Shown here in pieces: positions 13,201 through 27,800 of a stretch of 64,000 nucleotides of DNA. The stretch lies in NCBI GenBank assembly GCA_039619475.1, contig CM077115.1, positions 449,117,292-449,181,291 on the forward strand, in the 5' to 3' direction. Below the pieces are notes generated by a model. That model saw only the letters and a list, made by a program, of their open reading frames with translations. It was not told where the DNA came from and did not search any database. The position numbers and the translations under genes were made by a program. How positions within the stretch are numbered: position 1 is the stretch's first letter; every line of letters starts with the position of its first letter. Source of the stretch: Icerya purchasi (Eukaryota > Arthropoda > Insecta > Hemiptera > Monophlebidae).

Positions 13201-14275
13201 TATTTATAAATAACGGGGAAGATATACGACCCGCGTTCTTTGTCATTAAAACGTTAATTTAGAAACATCGACCGTGGTAGTTTTAAATATTAGTATAGAA
13301 AAGAATAGAAAATCGTATTTTATTATTTTCTTTTTCGTATATGATAGATAAACCGAAGGTTATTTTGGAATACCCGCATTAAAAGCTATCGGAGCAGAGC
13401 ATCGACAATCGTTTAGGAGAAAGTGCCGGTCAACTGGAGAAGGAGAATCAAAACCATTCTCATTCGGAAACCAACCCCGGAGGAACGGTACCCGCCGAGC
13501 AAGTTTTATATAATTTTCCATGTACAGGGTGTGCCAAAAGAAAGTTCACAATATGCTGTTTTCAATGAACTGGAAATAAATTCAACTTTAAGAAAAAAAT
13601 GTCATCAACAGTATTCCAGATGGTTTAGAGGACTGCATAAATGCTGATGGAGCCCAATTCGAATATTTGAAATAGTATATGAACATGTATTTAGTTTGTA
13701 AGTGGTAATATTTGTAAAATATATGTGTGTACTTTGTTTTGGCACACCCTGTATTTTTGTTTTAGTCATTTTCGTTACCGTGTTTCTATGTCTGTTGATC
13801 TTATTTCGTTATTTGTGATATTATATGTTTGAAATTTGTACGGAATCAAGTTGTGTGCACATGAGAGTATAGGTATTGTAGCAGCAGCGGCCCCTGTTCT
13901 ATATTCGTAGTCATAAGTGCTGTGATAGTGAATCGAAAGTGTAATTTTCCGGTCGGGCGAAATCATATATATATTTTTTTTTATTACTAATTTTGTTTTT
14001 TTTTGGTGGTGTAAAGGACGCGCGGCAATATATTAATAAAGAAATATAATTGATAACTTTAAATTAAAAAAAAAAAAAAAATACAAGTGTAAATTATTTA
14101 CATACTTGTAACAATAATTTTGGTTAGTTTATAGTATTTCTCCGGCGGCACAAATAAGAAAATGCCATAATATATATATATATATAAAAATATATATATA
14201 TATATAAAAATATATATATATATATAAAAATATATATATATATATAAAAATATATATATATATATATAAAAATAT

Positions 14276-14306
<31 letters not shown>

Positions 14307-15982
14307 AATATATATATTCATAATACCATTCAACTAAAATATTTGAAATTATTTCATTAATAAAAATAATTTAGCCTTCAAAATTATTTTCTGTAATTTT
14401 ATAAAAATTCATATAAACAACAGCAGCTGACAAAAACTTTTTATCCCGGATTGTGGTATAGCAAGAAAAAAAGAAGGAAAACGGGAAAGATGACAAATCC
14501 GCTATGTAATTCCATAATGAATCAAAAAGAAATTAAATAAAAAATAAACTTTGCGTTATTATTGATTTTTAAATATTAATTTACAATGTTACACTTGGTC
14601 CCTTTTAAATATCATTGCATATTTTCGCATTTTGAATATTGTTAATTACGGTTTTACCTTTTTTTCAAGTTATATTAAACGAGGCTGCGAGTAAAACAAT
14701 GTACCATTTTAAAATTTCCAATAAATGTATGAATATCTTTTTGCGGTTTTTCAGCAAAAATAGATGCCTGAATGTTAAATAAGTCACTATCCAATTCTAA
14801 ACTTTGCGTTTTCGTCACGGCTAACCGTAATTTCCAATCCGTTTCACCATCCAACTGATCAGTTCTAATAAAACAACCTCCCGATTTTTCTGTAGTCCGT
14901 AATAGTACTAAATCTGCCGGGACTCTTTGATCTTTTTCTATTCGTATCTACAATTTTGATTATATGTCGAAATATTTAATGATTATGAATTTCATTATTT
15001 AAATTTAAAACAATTCTAATTTTATCGAACATTTTTGTCATTAATCAAATTAATATACACCAATATGTTTCGTAGAAGCGTACTATGTATTCTTAGTGTA
15101 ACTAAATGTAGTATTATATTATGAAACATGTCAGTACATTAATTTAAATAATATATTGCTTGTTTGTGCAAATTATTTATTGATTAAAATTAAAGAAAAA
15201 AAAATTATTTGGTTAATCATATAAACAGAAATACACGGAAGAAGCAATATATATATGTATATATAACTCGGCCATTTTGGCCTCGCAAGGGGCTGTGCCC
15301 CTTGACCCCTCTTGCTTTCATTTCTGTCTCTTTCTCTTCTATACTTTGTATAAAATGATCAAAATTTACAACGTAATTCTTACTGGCATCAACACAAAAA
15401 AAATAACATAATCAAAAAAATCCTATCCTAACATTTAACTTTCATTATATAAAATTAATTCATTTTTTCGTTTTATTTTTCGTTACATAATATTGTGACA
15501 TTTGTAAAATAACAATTACAAAAATTCTATAAAATATAACAAACGTTACATAAAATTAGGACATTTTCCTTTACATAAAATTGGGACATTTTCCTTTACA
15601 TAAAATTGGGACATTTTTCTGGGACATTTTTTTGGGACATTTTTTCGAATGGGGGGTAGCCTAAGAATTACGTTGTAATTAATATATATATATATATATT
15701 CGATTTCGAACATAAATCACATTAGTGCGTGTATAAAAACAATAATTTTACATAATTGCATTTGTTATAACACGTTTCGTCAATCTCTTTTCACCATTAC
15801 CAAAAGTGCTATTATCGCTGTGAAAATTATTGACAGATCACTACTTGCCTTGTTGTTCTAATTTTATAAGAAAGTCATTGTGTGCATTAGTAAGAAAAAG
15901 TACGAATTCCCACAAGTATTTTTGGATCATTTCTATTTTTTGAGCTTTACTAATCATTTCGAAAAAATTAAAAAAAGCGAAC

Positions 15983-16013
<31 letters not shown>

Positions 16014-19000
16014 GTATACCTTTGGTTTTATTATTCAATTTTACCACAATAGAAAAAAATTATATCATCCTAATTAATCACGTTTTTTTAAATTACTATA
16101 TGCAGTTTCCAATCAACATTTTTCTCACGAAATCATCAGCGAACGAGAAAAGTTCTTATCAATAATTTTACTTATCAACAAGTAGGATAGAATTTTAAAG
16201 AATAAAATAACATTAGACCCGTATTTCGAATATGCATATTTTATTTTTTAAACTCACAGAGCTATTATTACCCGAATGAAAAAGAAATGTAGGGCTCTTT
16301 AAGTACGTTCACGTACGGAAAAATCGGCACAAAATCAAAAGTAAAAGGGAATATTGGCATTAAGTTATATCTTTTAAATTTTATTTTTATATTACTTAAA
16401 TTTCGTTATACTGACAAACAACTATTTTATTCCCATTACCAACAAATTCGATTACAATTTAGATGGCGGCAATTAAAATATAATTTCTAAATTCCCGGTC
16501 AAAATTCCCCCGCTGATTTCTTCGTTATTAGAATCGCACAAGAGCTTACACGAACCTTCTTTTACGTGTATAACAAACCCAACAAACTGAAACGAAGGCA
16601 AATAAAATACTAGTAAAAACAAAAAAATTGCAAATTAAATTTTTAGGTTTTTAAAATTGTTCTAGTCACATTTTAAATATTTTAAAGTTATAATGACCAC
16701 CGACTAACTCAAGCCATGCCCGCTTACTTTAATTTACATTTGTAATCATGCGCGCTGACTTTAAGGGGTTTATAGAATTCAAGTCGCTCCAAAAGTTATA
16801 CTGAGAGAGTCTTTTAATTGAAAAATTAGAAACAAATTGTGAATGGCCAGAATTTTTTTTTCTTACTATTGATAATGTTTGATAGCAGCGGCATATTTTA
16901 TACAAATAAAAAAGAACTTCGCAATTTATTTAAAAAACGCATCCATTTTTCGCTTCATATGATCTCTTTCAATCAGAATTATCATTTGGCTATTTTTATA
17001 TGTTTCTCTCCGGTTTTACAACGAAATTCCCGGCTTGATGGCTACCCTAATTTATTAGTGGTAATTTTGCTAGGTTATTTTTTATTTTAAATAATGTTTT
17101 CACCATTTAGTATTGCTGCTAATTAAAACGTGTTGTGCAGTTTCTCAGAACATTAATAGAAACGGAAATGATAATTTCAGTAAACTACGGTATTATTTTT
17201 TATTTTTATTTGTTAATAAACAGCGATAGTGTAATTATTTACCAAGTATATAAACGTCTATTCGTCATCATACGCGAGTCAAGTCTTCAATAAAAACTGA
17301 AACGAATAATTTGATTTTTTAAAAAAAAAAAACAACAACAAAGTTACTGATTTTTTTTCCATTAATTATATTCCCAATGAGCATTAGAAATTTTCGCGGA
17401 CTGATAAAATTTCAGAAAAAGCTAAATATTAATTTAAACACAAGTTCCTGTAGTCTGTGTGCAACGAAAACAGACAGTAGTTGAAAATTTTTATTAAAAA
17501 TCGATAATTAGAATTTATTCGGCTCTTTAATATAATCTTGTACCATGATGCTCTTTCGTATAACAATATTATTTAGGATTATTAAAACGAAGTAATGAAA
17601 ATAACGATTAGTATGTTGAAGATTTAATCATAGCATTAATGTAAGGTTCATGAATTGATTTCAAGTTATTCGAATGTAGCGAAATTTATATTTAATATAT
17701 ATATACTAACAAGATCGCCAACTTTCAGTTTCGAAGATGCTACAGATTGCGGTTCTTTTTTACCTTGAACAAGTCTAGTATATTTTTGACTATTCACTTC
17801 ATTATCACGCTGATATCTTCTAAAATCATCTAACGCTTCTCGTATTAATGTTACTGTTAGAACAAAAATCTAAACAGATAGAAAACATAATATAGAATGA
17901 ACAACAGACATTACTACAATTTTCAAAATTAGAAAAACGATCCATATTCCCGTAAAATCGGATTTAATTTAAATTTATTTTTAAGAATACATATTTTTTA
18001 ATATATTTATAGGATTGCAGCACGAAATTTTAATTTAATTTTTAGTTTATACTGTTATTTGCTATAAAAAAATGTAATGAGTAAACTTTGAAATTTTTTT
18101 ATTATTCTAGATCGTATGACTATTACAAAAGACGGGTTGCTATGGTTACAATTAATAGGATTTCGATTTTGCACATAATGCGCATATTTTGTATTTTACT
18201 TGCAACTGACGTCTTATTTGCATTCTATAAGTAACAAATTCAAAAATTCACATAAATATTAATCATCACGTGTCAATGCACGTAAATGTGCAAATGCAGT
18301 TTGTTTATATTACACGAAGGTTTTTTGCCGTATTCCTTTTTTCCTTCATTTTGAATAATTTAGCGGCATTTTTGTTCTATCTATCGATGTACACAATCAT
18401 TTCTACGTAATATAGTACAACGCAAAATACTTAAAATTTCCGGGAACAAAAAATATTTAATATAATAAAACATGGATTCCCCTTCTTTAGAAACTACAGA
18501 ATATATAAAAATTTATAGTTCTATTTTTTTTTATTGGCCGTTTACTTTTATTAGAATGCGCATATATCTTAAAATTATAATGTTGTAAATGATTTTTCCG
18601 AATTATGTATAGTAAAACAAAATGTGTAAAAAAATCAAGAAAGAGAAAAAAGTTTATATCTTTTTGTTTTCCACTACTTTCATAGCGTGCGTTTATTTTC
18701 ATATGAAATTTTCGAGCAGTTTAAAAGATTTGTATAACGTAAAACAGGATTCCGAATTAAGAAAGAATTAAAATTTAAATATCGACCGAATCAGCTGCCG
18801 ACATAATATACATAATTCGCAACTTGACTTGCTTGTCGCAAGAATGAAATTTTTTTTTTGCGCCTTACGTTTATTAAAATATATTGAAAATTTTTCATTG
18901 AACATAAACATCGATTAGGTTTTCTTTTATGGAGGGTTTATATAGAATACACTTTAATGAACACTTGTTAACTTCCGGTAAAGAAGGTTGAATTGTTTAA

Positions 19001-21156
19001 ATTAACACAGGTCAATTAATTTTAAAAAAAGGAAGATGGAAAAAGGAAGTATTTCTTCCTTTTCTGAGACGAGTTTACGGAAAATTCAATGCTACTAATA
19101 AATCGAATAAAAATTTATCGAGCATGATGATATAGGTCCGCTTCAGATTTAGGTCATGTATTTTTCGTTCGTCTTTACTAATGTTTCTTCGATTTTCTAT
19201 GGAAATCCAACAACATACGTATTAAACATATATTTTTACTAACATAAACCATTCCCGTAAATCATCCGTATTATTTTTATATATTTATATTATTCTTCTA
19301 CTTCTGATATCTAACTTGGCGTGATTCAGATCTCTTTCAGGTTAAAATCAAATATTTACGTTCATTTTTACTAATATTCTTCGGTTTTCTTTTTCTTAAC
19401 CATATGAAAGTGGGCAATAATTCAGTTCTCCTATAGATTCTAACGTATAAAGTAATTTTTATTATGCTTTTTTCTCTGCCAGAGCGAAGATGGTGTACAT
19501 TGCTGAAAGCAGTACCGGAATATTAAATTTAAATGTATGTTACTGCGTTTATAATGCTATTAGTTTATTGACTAATTACTAGAAACACCGTGCATTACAT
19601 CTCAATAAATAATGTTTCCGAATTGAAAATGAAACAAGATAGTTTTACATGTAAATCGCGTAACATCTTATTAAACAAACGAAAAAAATAATTCAAATTC
19701 GCATTACCAGTGGACCCCAATAAGTGTACAAGTAGCCGAGCCGAAGGTCTGGAAAAAACTGACTCAAGGCCGTCGTCAGAAAGTACAGGTTTAACAAAAA
19801 TTTGAACTGTTGATACAATACCTGTGCAAGAAAAATAACAAATTATCGATAAACTTTATTATTATGTATCACTTTTTGTCAGGTAAGTACGCTATTAGCG
19901 ACTTCAAAAAGGAGGAGATTATATGATCGTTACGTAATACTTTCTTTCTAGCCCCTTTTTTTTTAATGTTTGTTCGCGTAAAACTTGTGTCCACGTGGAC
20001 TTATTTTTTGATGATTTCTTATTCATCGAAAAGGTATTAGTCACTAGTGGTGCCATACGTGAGTACCGATGAATATCGGCGAATATAAATTGAGTAGTTT
20101 TTAAAAAACGTGAAAAAGTATGGCATCTAAAGTTTTTAATAACATAATAAAGGCGGACGACTTTAAAATATTATTAATTTATCGTGGAAACGTAAGGTGG
20201 ATTTTTCTTTTTCTTTTTCTTAATAAGACGAAATATTAAAATATTATCAATGTTAATTAGCATTCGAATAAAGAAAGCGAATTTGGCATCGCCATAATGC
20301 CACCTAGAAGAAGCTCGTAACTGACGGAAACATACGTGTCTTAACATTACTGCATGTAAATTTTGACCACCTAGACTGACTCAAATGATTTTCTCTGCTT
20401 ATTAGTGATTGTACTGACCAAGTGCTGGTGCCACGTGAGCATCGACGAATATCGGTGATTATTTACTAAGAAGGGGACCATCAAAAGTGCAAGTCGCCGA
20501 GTTGGTTCGACCTTTTCTAGATAGTCACTCAGTAAAAAATGAAAATGAATTTCATCGTTTTTTGCATTAGCCCGTGAAACTTGAGAGAAGCGCGGTTAAA
20601 ATTAGCCAGCTAATGCGAGGTGCGATTAAGAAAAGTAACGAGAATATTGTAATTCCGTTTTCTTTCACTGGAACGGAATAGTTCATCATGAATTTTTACC
20701 GGCTGCTCGTATAGTCAATAAGGGAAATATTACAAGTTTTACGCAATTTCCGTGAGACAATCAACCAGCCGACCTTTACAGAAACAACTCTCGTGGGGAT
20801 TTCGCACCACGATAACGCAGCGACGTATCTTCGCTTATCCAACAGTTCGTGGTAGCATAACATCGCTGCGGTGCCGCAACCATCCTATTCTCCAGATATG
20901 GCAAACCTTTTTTTCCTATTTCCCAAATACAAGAAGACTCACTTAAAAAGGACAACGTTTTTCAACAATAGATACGAGATGATAAAGGCAAAATCGCAGA
21001 GCGAGATACCATATCTAAAAAGGTTGTCCAACATAAGTGCATAATATCAGCAGAGTGGAGGGGGTCTGTTTGCAGGGACATCATGGAATAAACATTGAAT
21101 ATTAGGTAAATACTTTTTAAAATGGAATGAAAAATTCTCGTTACTTTTTTTGAGAT

Positions 21157-21207
<51 letters not shown>

Positions 21208-24200
21208 TATCTTTATGTATAAAATTGCAGGACACGTGTGTTTGTAATGCAACTCTTTCTAAACGGTTTAACCGATTTCGATGAAATTTTCTGTGGCTAT
21301 TTAAGAGGGCCCATGTATGGTTTAGATTAAATTTGGACCGAGTAGACCCCTCCCAACCCGCACAATTTCAATTATTATTTCGAAAAGGGGAAAGGTGGAA
21401 AAGAAATGTTTTTCTTACTGAGCCGTGCAGTGACGTCGCAGGTGATAACATGATAATAATTGTAATGATCGTTACGCTTTTCGTTCGTGTTCTAGCACCT
21501 CCCTGTACTCTGCCCAACCACCAGATACCGCATTAAACTCCCTGCACCCCCCGCAGACAAGCCATCAGCGTCTCAAACGCTGAATTTCTCCGTTTTGATC
21601 TCTGGCCCTCTTGTTCGAGCCATTCGATCGCGTTCCGGCATTTTCCCACTGGCTTCATCACAGCGAATACAGTGTCATAAAGTAATTTCCGAAATTATTT
21701 TTTTTTTTAGTCAAAATTGTTTGGTTTCAAGAAATTTCGTATGTTACAAACATGATTTACCAGATACATCTATTACCATTTCCTTGACATAATTATACTT
21801 TAGTTACGATTCTTTAAAGTGTACTTACATACATTCTCGAATTTTAATTAAAAATACTGCGGTCACACAAAATGTTTAAAAACTTATTCGGTATAATCAA
21901 CTATAACACACATGTTTACAACAATTTCCTTGACGTAATTTTACTGTAGTTACGATTAAAAAAAAAAAAAAAATATATATATATATGTATTTATTTAGAT
22001 ACATTCACGAAATTTTAAATAAACTACAGTAAACATGCAAAGTGTTTCAAAAATTATTCGTTAGATAATGCATCATTATACTTTTGTAACATTGTTTACA
22101 ACACAGAACTCTAATCTATTTTGGACTACGAAAAGCATAATTTTGTTCTAGAAATTCTAATTTTAATTCGGCGCAAAATCATTTAAAACGCTTTAAAACT
22201 ATATTCCCCAAATATAAAAGGCGATGTATTTTTAAAAAAAAAGATAGATACGTGTTTTTCAAATTTGTATGTACAAGAAAGGGACCTCAAAAAGTGTTTA
22301 AAACGGTTGAACACTATATTCCCAAATATAAAACGCGATGTATTTATTAAAAAAAAAAAAAAAAAAAAAAGAATTGGGATATATTTTTCAAATGTTTGTT
22401 TGAGAATCTCATTCTTTCAAAAAATATCATGTTCAATGTGCTAACAGTTAACCTAAGTTGTTTTGCAATCATTAATAGACGCGCGATCGGAGCACGAATA
22501 AAAATCTCGTCGTCTGCTGTATCTCTTAAAGAAATTTCCAACTGCGATGAGGAAATCTGTGAAACTGAGACATTTTAAGAAAGATAAAAATGAAACTTCT
22601 TCTTCTTCTTCTTCTTCTTGAGCCATCTTCGCTATCGAAGGTTGGCGTCCACATCTTTCACCACTTTGTTGATCCATGCGTTCCGACCTCGTGCCAGATG
22701 AAAAAATCTTCCTGTCTCTCGGAACAGCCATCCATTTTTGGATGTTGGAAATCCATGTCGTCCTTCTGCGGCCAACACCACGAACACCTTCTACTGCACC
22801 CATCAGTATTGTTTGTAATAACTCGTACTTCGGTCCCCGCACATCAAGTGACCCAGATAATTAATTTTCCTTAATTTTATTAATCTGATAAGTTCACGCG
22901 GTCCTTATTCATCCGTTTCATAATTTATTTATTTGTAATTTTTGCTGAAATTACTTTTTACAAAAGATTAGAGCGTTTTTATTTTACGCATAAAATGGTA
23001 GCGACAAGAATCGGGAAAACCTTTTGAATCTCGCAAAATTGCTCTCAAGCGCAATACAAAATTCAGCCAAGAAATAAAGAACAGTTTTTCGTAAATAGGA
23101 TTGTTCTCACGTTTAATTAGTATTTTGAAACACTTAAAAATTACAGAGCTAATTAAAATCGCTTTTCTATAAGAATTATAGAAGACTGTAAATAAAGTGA
23201 AAAAATAAAAAAAAAATGAATCCAAATACACAGATTACGCAAATTATGCAATAATCCTGGCGTACGATTACATTAATCATGTAATACGAAGTTTATTCAG
23301 GCACTTCCTCGCTGTAGTGATAAAAACCGGAAGTTTTTCTACATAAATCGCGCCAGCGATACGATTAAGAGCAAACTGCATTGTTTATTCCTGATGTAAA
23401 AGGAACCATAAATTATCTAGCTAATTGAAAATTGCGATGCATCAATTGAAACCATCCAAATTAGCAACACTTTGGTACTACTCTATAAAGCTTCTTTTTT
23501 TTTTCCATTGCCTTTTGGGCAGATTAATGCACACATTTAATGTTACTTAACTGAGCATACTAATTAATAGCTGGTAAAATTTTTGTAAACATATATATAT
23601 ATATATGTGTATATATATATATATATATACAAAGGCCAGTCAAATATAAGACTTTTTTAAAAATTTAAATTTATCGCAACATTTCAGAAAATCAACACTA
23701 GCACTATTTTCTACATAGTTACTACCTTTATTGATGCATTTTCCCCAGAGTTTTGGTAATTTTTTAATGCCTTTATTAAAGAACGAATGCGGGAAGTGCG
23801 AGAACCAATTGCGCACGAATTCCATACAACCTTCGTCATCTTCAAATTGCTGTCTTCCTAATGCCTCTATCAACAACCCAAAGCAAATGACAGTCGCGTG
23901 GACTTAAATCTGGACTATATGACTGATGTTCAACAGTCGTCTAGTGCATTTGATCGAGTTTGCCTTGAGTAAGGGCAGCTGTGTGCGGCCTAGCGTTGTC
24001 ATGCAAGAGCAAATACGGATTGGATCAGAACGCCGCGTCTTTTGGGATGACATCTTGACTGAATCGAGAAGTTGACTGTAGTATTCGGCATTTATAGTCC
24101 TTCCGTCGTAAGCCGTCTATTACGTTTAATAAGACTCTAAACGGGCCTAATATTTTCGCGGGTAAAGCTCGTGTTCGGGCGACGTGAATTAGTCAAATTT

Positions 24201-24538
24201 TCGACTGTATTTCGACCGCTGCTGAAAGAACGATGTCACGTACCTGACACTCATCGATAATGTTTCATTTTCGAACTGTGATCGTCATCTATGGAGCATT
24301 TCACTAACTTCTACTACACCTTCGTTACTAAGAAACGTGACAATAATGCGTTGCGCAACGTTACTTGGTACTCGTTGCCCATTCATCGTAAACAAATGCA
24401 GTAGAACGTGTTTTGTTGCGCTACTAGTGCACTGAGCGCGTCTAAAGATACCAAACAATATCCCGTCCAAGTCATATCGTGCAACGTGCGTTCGCTCGGC
24501 TTCAGTTAAAAAGGTCTCGTTTATATTTGACTGACCCT

Positions 24539-24577
<39 letters not shown>

Positions 24578-24777
24578 TACAACGTAATTCTTAGGCTACC
24601 CCCTATTCGAAAAAATGTCCCAATTTTATGTAACGTTTGCTATATTTTATAGGATTTTATATTCATATGGACCGTTAGAATTGATCATTTTATACAAAGT
24701 ATAGAAGAGAAACAGACAGAAATGTAAGCAAGAGGGGTCAAGGGGCGCAGCCTCTTGCGAGGCCAAAATGGCCGAGT

Positions 24778-24814
<37 letters not shown>

Positions 24815-27800
24815 TACATACATGTATATAGGTAAAATAAAGAATAAAAATCTAATTCAGTGGGCAGAGTTGAATAAAACATTGAGAAAGAAAATGAGGA
24901 GCGATGTTCGGAAATTTAACGCACGCCTAATACAAAAAAACTATCGAAGACAACAGAGGCCGGAAAATATTTAGAAAAGCATTGTCGTGCGATAACAAAA
25001 TATTAACAAAAATAAACAGCGCTGCTAGAACGGTTATAATGGACAAATGTAAAATAACAGAAGTGAAAAACTACTAGTATTTTACAAATCTGTACAGTAC
25101 AAGAATTTAGCCAAATATAATGATAAATATACATAAAGTCAGAATGAAAACATTGCAAGTATCCGCCTAAGATAAATAAAGATGAAGTAAGAATTGCGCT
25201 CCGAGCATTAAAAAATAACAAAGCACCGGGTCCAGACGGGATCCTGGCAGAGATGATTAAACATGGTGGAAATATGCTGCTAAATGTTATGTGTCAACTT
25301 TTCAATGGATGTTTGGAAAGAAACACTTTCCCGCCACAACATGGACTGAAGCGGAAGTAATTCTTTTACACCTAAAAACGGAGATGCGCAAAATTTGAAT
25401 AATTACCAGGTGTATAAGTATGAAATGTGAAAAACCAGATATTCACCACAATGTAGTGTGTATCATAAAGATTTGACACATATGTAACATTTGTTACGCC
25501 ATCAACACATGTGCAACGCGTATCGATAATAAATTGAAGGGGTGTTTTTGCGTAGTATTGTTTTGCCGTATTCAATATATCAAAATTTTGTGTCAAATAA
25601 AGAGCATTCACGAACAGCATTAATGTTTTGCTTTCATTTGAAAAAAAACTGCTGCTGAATCTTATGGATTGCTTCGAGAAGCTTATGGTGAACATGCTCC
25701 ATCGCAAGATACATGCGAACGATGGTTCCGGCGTTTCAAAAGTGGTGATTTCGATGTTGCAGATAAAGAACATGGAAAACCGCCAAAAAGACACGAAGAT
25801 GCAGAATTGTAAGCATTGTTAGATGAAGACGATGCACAAACATAAAAATAACTCGCAGAGCAATTAAGCGTTAGTCAACAAGCTGTTTCCAATCGCCTAC
25901 GAGGAATGGAAAAGATTCGGATGGTCGGCAGATGGGTTCCACATGAGTTGAACGAGAGGCAGATGGAGAGGCGCAAAAACACATGTGAAATTTTGCTCGA
26001 ACGATACAGAAGAAATTTCGTTTTGGCATTGTATCGTTACTGGGGATGAAAAGTGGATTTATTTTGAGAATCCCAAGCGCAAAAGATCATGGGTAGATCC
26101 AGGCGCACGATCCACATCGACCGCAAGACCGAATCGCTTTGGCAGGAAGACGATGCTCTGTGTTTGGTGGGACCAGAAGGGTGTGGTCTATTATGAGCTG
26201 TTAAAACCTGATGAAACGGTTAATACCAAACGCTACCAACAACAATTGATCCATTTGAACCGTTCGCTGCTCAAAATATGACCAGAATATCAAAAAAGGC
26301 AACACAAGGTCATTTTTCTCCATCACATACGACAAAATCGGTTCGCCACACGTTGGAAGTACTCAGCTGGGAAGCGCTAGTCCATGCGACTTACTCACCA
26401 GACTTGGCTCCTTCCGATTACCACTTGTTTTTGTATCGATCGGTCACGCACTTGCTGAGCGGCGTTTTGGTTCGTACGAAGATGTGAAAAAATTGCTCGA
26501 TGAATGGTTCGCGGCAAAAGGGGAAGATTTTTACTGGCGTGGTATCCACAAATTGCCCGAAAGATGGGAAAAATGTGTAACTAGCGATGGAGCATACTTT
26601 GAGTAAACCATTTTTTATCATTCTTCCAAATTTAACGTGTTTTTTTTTTCGAAAAAAAATCCGCATTTCATACTTGTACACCTGGTATAGAGCAGTTAGT
26701 TTATTGTCGCAAATATACAAATTATTTACTCGTGTAATAACGAACTGACTACCACAACAAATTGACCTTAATCAACCGAGAGAGCAAGCTGACTTCAGGC
26801 GAGGATTTAGTACAAACATTGATACAGAAGTGCGCAGAGTACAATATGGAATTACACATAGATTTCATAGATTATGAGAAGGCGTTCGATTCAATAGAGG
26901 GCTGGACAGTAGTAAATTCGTTAAACCTCACTGGAATTAATGACAAAAAAATTTATATTTTGGCATCGTCTTTATTAAATTTATATATTATAATAACTGC
27001 CGTGATCATGAAGCTTTGTCTTCGAAACGCTTCGGGGTATTTGATAAAAGATTAAATAATCGTTTTAAATAGGTGTTTAAAATGAATTACTGTACGATAA
27101 ACTTAAAAGAAAACAATGAGTGAAATAAACAGATATAGCGAAATATATTAACATTATTAGGGATATTTACAGCTTCGCTACAGTGCGAATAAGTCTATGG
27201 AACAAAATGGAAAAGATCCCAGTGTAAAACGAGGAGTTAGACAAGGGGATACTATTGCCCGGAAATTATTTATCTGCGCATTGGAAACCGTATTCAAGAA
27301 TTTATATTGGAATGATACGGCAGGTATCAAAATAGACGGCGAATATCTAAATCACATCAGATTCGCGGATGACATAGCATTAGTGAGCACAAGCGCAGAA
27401 CTACAGACGATGATAACAGACCTGAATCTACATTCTAACAAAATAGGATTAAAAATAAACCTAGACAAAACAAAAATAATGACAAACACCGAAAGACGGA
27501 TAAGAATAACAATAAATTCGGAAAAAATAGAACAGGTGGATAGTTACATTTATTTAGGTCAGAAAATCACGACGAATAAAAAGAACTTATACGTAAAAAA
27601 ATATAATGAACTGAGGAACCAAATACATCGGAAATGCAAGAAAGCAAAAGAAGGAATCAAAAATATATGGAAAGAATATCTAGAAGAATTATACCAAGAT
27701 GACGAATTAATAGAAGAAGACAAAACTAACTGGCAAGGAGAGGATGTACTAAAAGTGCTAGCATCAGAATTCAATAATGCTGTTGAAAGTATAAAAACAA

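Noticed and set aside
14124..14333. Tyr/Ile-rich open frame
   Set aside because: Produced entirely by the AT minisatellite.
25372..25794. 140-codon minus-strand frame
   Set aside because: Antisense to the mariner transposase and crossing its terminal repeat; not a gene.
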